Source: CAZOKO01 sp964580455 (lineage in GTDB: Bacteria > Desulfobacterota > WTBG01). Taken from it: a DNA stretch of 8,218 bases. Under the pieces are notes generated by a model, which saw only the letters and a program-made list of their open reading frames with translations, was not told the DNA's origin and did no database searches. Every line of letters begins with the position of its first letter. Within the stretch, counting starts at the first letter, position 1. The DNA lies in the NCBI GenBank assembly GCA_964580455.1, contig CAZOKO010000106.1:1-8218 (forward strand), given 5' to 3'. Shown in pieces: positions 6,463 through 8,218 of the stretch. A program made the translations under genes and the position numbers.

Positions 6463-6491
6463 TTTTTATGAGATTTTAAAATACTTGTCAA
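6463..6491 (-). promoter_or_regulatory. Possible internal promoter before GGR-A
   Basis: A perfect TTGACA on the coding strand (6491-6486) is followed after 17 nt by TAAAAA (6468-6463), four of six -10 positions. It begins 8 nt after the VAO-A stop codon and leaves a leader of about 60 nt before GGR-A. AT-richness weakens the call. Confidence 0.3.
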
Positions 6492-6499
6492 AGTAATAT

Positions 6500-8218
6500 T
6501 TATTTCTGTGGTCTTTTAATAGGGGTCATGTTCAATGAATTTCTCATGGAGTTGACTGTATCGTAAAGCTCATCAGGTAATGCAGCCATCTCTTCCTCAG
6601 TATAAACCTGTCTTCCAGGTGCGCAGAGTCCTTGGGGATCAAAAACTCTTCGTATCTTTCTGAAGAATGTCTGAGCATTGGGGCCTACTTCGGGATAAAA
6701 TGAAACTAGTGGTTCAACGGTGCAAAAAGCCATGAGGGTATTCCCCACCTTTTCTTTAATAAGACGGGTCATTCCATATAGACCAGAGGCAGCAGCCTGT
6801 TGGATCATCTCGGGTTTAGTGGGGTCAGGATAATTATCCGTTTCGCTAAAACAGAATCGTCCTCGATCAATGGCATAGATGAAGGGAGTATCTTTGCTTC
6901 CTCCCCGATCGGTAATGTGGGTTTCTCCGATGGTATTTAAACAGTCAGTCCAAAACCGTTGATGTTGAAGAGTCATCTCAAAAGGACCAACTGGCAACCA
7001 TGCATTGGCATACATCCTTCTGTTCATACGAAAGCCACAGACATGCCGGGCCCAGTCAAGGTTCCAAGGGGCAAGCACCTGTAGCACTTCAGATTTATGA
7101 TGTTCAGAAAGGATTGTTCCTCCTGTCTCTTCTGCAATTTGTTGAATTATCTTTTCTTCATAGTCAATCTGCTTGGAGGAAGTTATTCCGGCTATGATTG
7201 CATAGCAATTAAATGCAGGGAAAAATCCTTCCTCCGTTCGTTTTTCAGTCATCTCCTGAGTTTGTGAACAGTAATAAGCTGAATAAACTCCCGTTGCATT
7301 GAGCCCTATAGCAACACCCGAATGGGAGATTTCATGTAATGCCTTTATTTCAGACTTCATATCAGGGAATTCGATCCAGATCAGTTTGTGATTATCAGGA
7401 GGGGGTGGACTGTCATATTTAGCCTGATGAACATCGGGAAGGGAAGGGCGGCCAGCAGGGACTTCTGGCAGTTGATTTCCACCTACCCAGGGGTGGAGTT
7501 TGACGGTAATTTCTGTGACAATTCCATTACTGCCTGCACCGCATCTCATTATTCCTATCAGATCAGGCCCTGGTCCGTACTCCCAGAAGTCGCCCGCATT
7601 AGGAAGACAGCGAGAGCCCACATCTAATATCTCACCGTCTGGCAAAACCATACGTACACTTATGAGATTTCGATTGAGTTGGCCGTATTTCAAATCGGTT
7701 TGCCAGAGTCCGGCAAAGGAGAACTGTGAAGAAAGTTTACAGAGAGATGTAGCTAAAGGGGCACCACCATTCCATAATCCTTTTTTCATGGATTCAGCCT
7801 GCAGTTGGGCATAATCTACATAAGCCTGCAGGGTGGCAGCCATATTCTCTTCATCAATGTTGAGCACCTTATTCATTCTTGACATGTGTATACAAAGTGT
7901 AGGTGCTGGGGTGGTGACGCTGCAGAAAACCTGGCCATTGGTGAAGGGGAGAAATGGTATTTTATACTGATTACAGATTTTAACAATTGCCTGTACTTCT
8001 TCTGTATTTAAGGGGAGAATGACACAGGCAGGTATGGCAAAGGGGTCCTTTGCGTATTTTCTCAGAAAACTTTGACCATCAATAGAAAACTTGCTGTATG
8101 TTTCTATAACTGATCGCTGTTGAGAAATCCAGCGTTCTCCCACCACTGATTTTAAAGCTTCAAAAACTTCTGGATCTAACTTATTTGGAATAACTTTATT
8201 GCTTTTCTTTTTATCCAT
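6500..8218 (-). CDS. 4-cresol-dehydrogenase-like FAD oxidase (VAO-A)
   Basis: This 572-residue VAO/PCMH flavoprotein is about 50 residues longer than VAO-B or PchF. The FAD domain covers about 60-245: CVILPLNTEEVQAIVKICN, the VLNIDEENMAATLQAYVD strand pair (118-135), VRMVLPDGEILDVGS, and YGPGPDLIGIM (214-224) leading to GSNGIVTEITVKLHPW. A proline-rich insert (about 247-277) precedes the cap domain. The closing motif FDPQGLCAPGRQVY (526-539) is typical of the cresol-dehydrogenase/VAO branch, followed by a 33-residue tail of unknown role. The PP-loop position reads PFTNGQVFCS (91-100) and lacks the usual glycine-rich pattern. The ATG occupies the last three bases of the window, so its ribosome site and promoter are not visible and a longer N-terminus cannot be excluded. 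Oxidation of a phenolic, alcohol or related substrate is expected from the family; the actual substrate is unknown. Confidence 0.85.
   Translation of the reverse strand: MDKKKSNKVIPNKLDPEVFEALKSVVGERWISQQRSVIETYSKFSIDGQSFLRKYAKDPFAIPACVILPLNTEEVQAIVKICNQYKIPFLPFTNGQVFCSVTTPAPTLCIHMSRMNKVLNIDEENMAATLQAYVDYAQLQAESMKKGLWNGGAPLATSLCKLSSQFSFAGLWQTDLKYGQLNRNLISVRMVLPDGEILDVGSRCLPNAGDFWEYGPGPDLIGIMRCGAGSNGIVTEITVKLHPWVGGNQLPEVPAGRPSLPDVHQAKYDSPPPPDNHKLIWIEFPDMKSEIKALHEISHSGVAIGLNATGVYSAYYCSQTQEMTEKRTEEGFFPAFNCYAIIAGITSSKQIDYEEKIIQQIAEETGGTILSEHHKSEVLQVLAPWNLDWARHVCGFRMNRRMYANAWLPVGPFEMTLQHQRFWTDCLNTIGETHITDRGGSKDTPFIYAIDRGRFCFSETDNYPDPTKPEMIQQAAASGLYGMTRLIKEKVGNTLMAFCTVEPLVSFYPEVGPNAQTFFRKIRRVFDPQGLCAPGRQVYTEEEMAALPDELYDTVNSMRNSLNMTPIKRPQK

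Noticed and set aside
7000..7814. Plus-strand frames of 65-104 codons
   Set aside because: Antisense shadows of VAO-A; the sense protein is conserved over its full length.
1931..8218. Covalent-haem or iron-sulfur partner within the cluster
   Set aside because: No CxxCH motif or cysteine cluster was found in any of the four proteins; they appear to carry only FAD.

Overview
The window suggests a moderately AT-rich bacterium, probably an anaerobe of the Desulfobacterota (deltaproteobacterial) type. This placement is an inference from the style of the flavoproteins, the toxin-antitoxin-like remnants and the degenerate dispersed intergenic repeats; there is no rRNA or other phylogenetic marker. 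All convincing intact genes lie on the minus strand.

Right three quarters (1931-8218): four consecutive flavoprotein genes. In transcription order they are a 572-aa FAD-binding oxidase of the vanillyl-alcohol oxidase/PCMH fold (VAO-A), a 450-aa geranylgeranyl-reductase/FixC-like FAD oxidoreductase (GGR-A), a 442-aa paralogue of it (GGR-B), and a 517-aa second VAO/PCMH oxidase (VAO-B). The order is therefore A-B-B'-A': two different flavoprotein families, each present twice. Only GGR-B and VAO-B are tightly spaced (31 nt). The other two gaps (98 and 204 nt) each hold a perfect TTGACA box on the coding strand, so internal promoters are plausible. The substrate is unknown. The layout suggests a redox system in which one flavoprotein family passes electrons to, or works after, the other on a hydrophobic or aromatic compound. 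No cytochrome, ETF or iron-sulfur gene is in view.

Middle left (821-1361): a small overlapping gene pair encoding a DUF4258 protein and a YgiT/MqsA-type double-CxxC zinc-finger protein, the usual layout of a toxin-antitoxin-like module. The DUF4258 gene appears to start at a non-ATG (CTG) codon at 1361, because the conserved N-terminal segment is encoded upstream of the first conventional start. Next to it (1563-1715, plus strand) is a start-less remnant resembling the C-terminal half of a DUF2283 protein.

Far left (1-820) and 1362-1930: gene-poor, AT-rich DNA with degraded coding fragments, dispersed repeat pieces, a Shine-Dalgarno sequence leading into a three-codon frame, and a 30-bp near-palindrome overlapping a promoter-like sequence that points out of the left edge. 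These stretches look like a decaying accessory junction beside the flavoprotein cluster.
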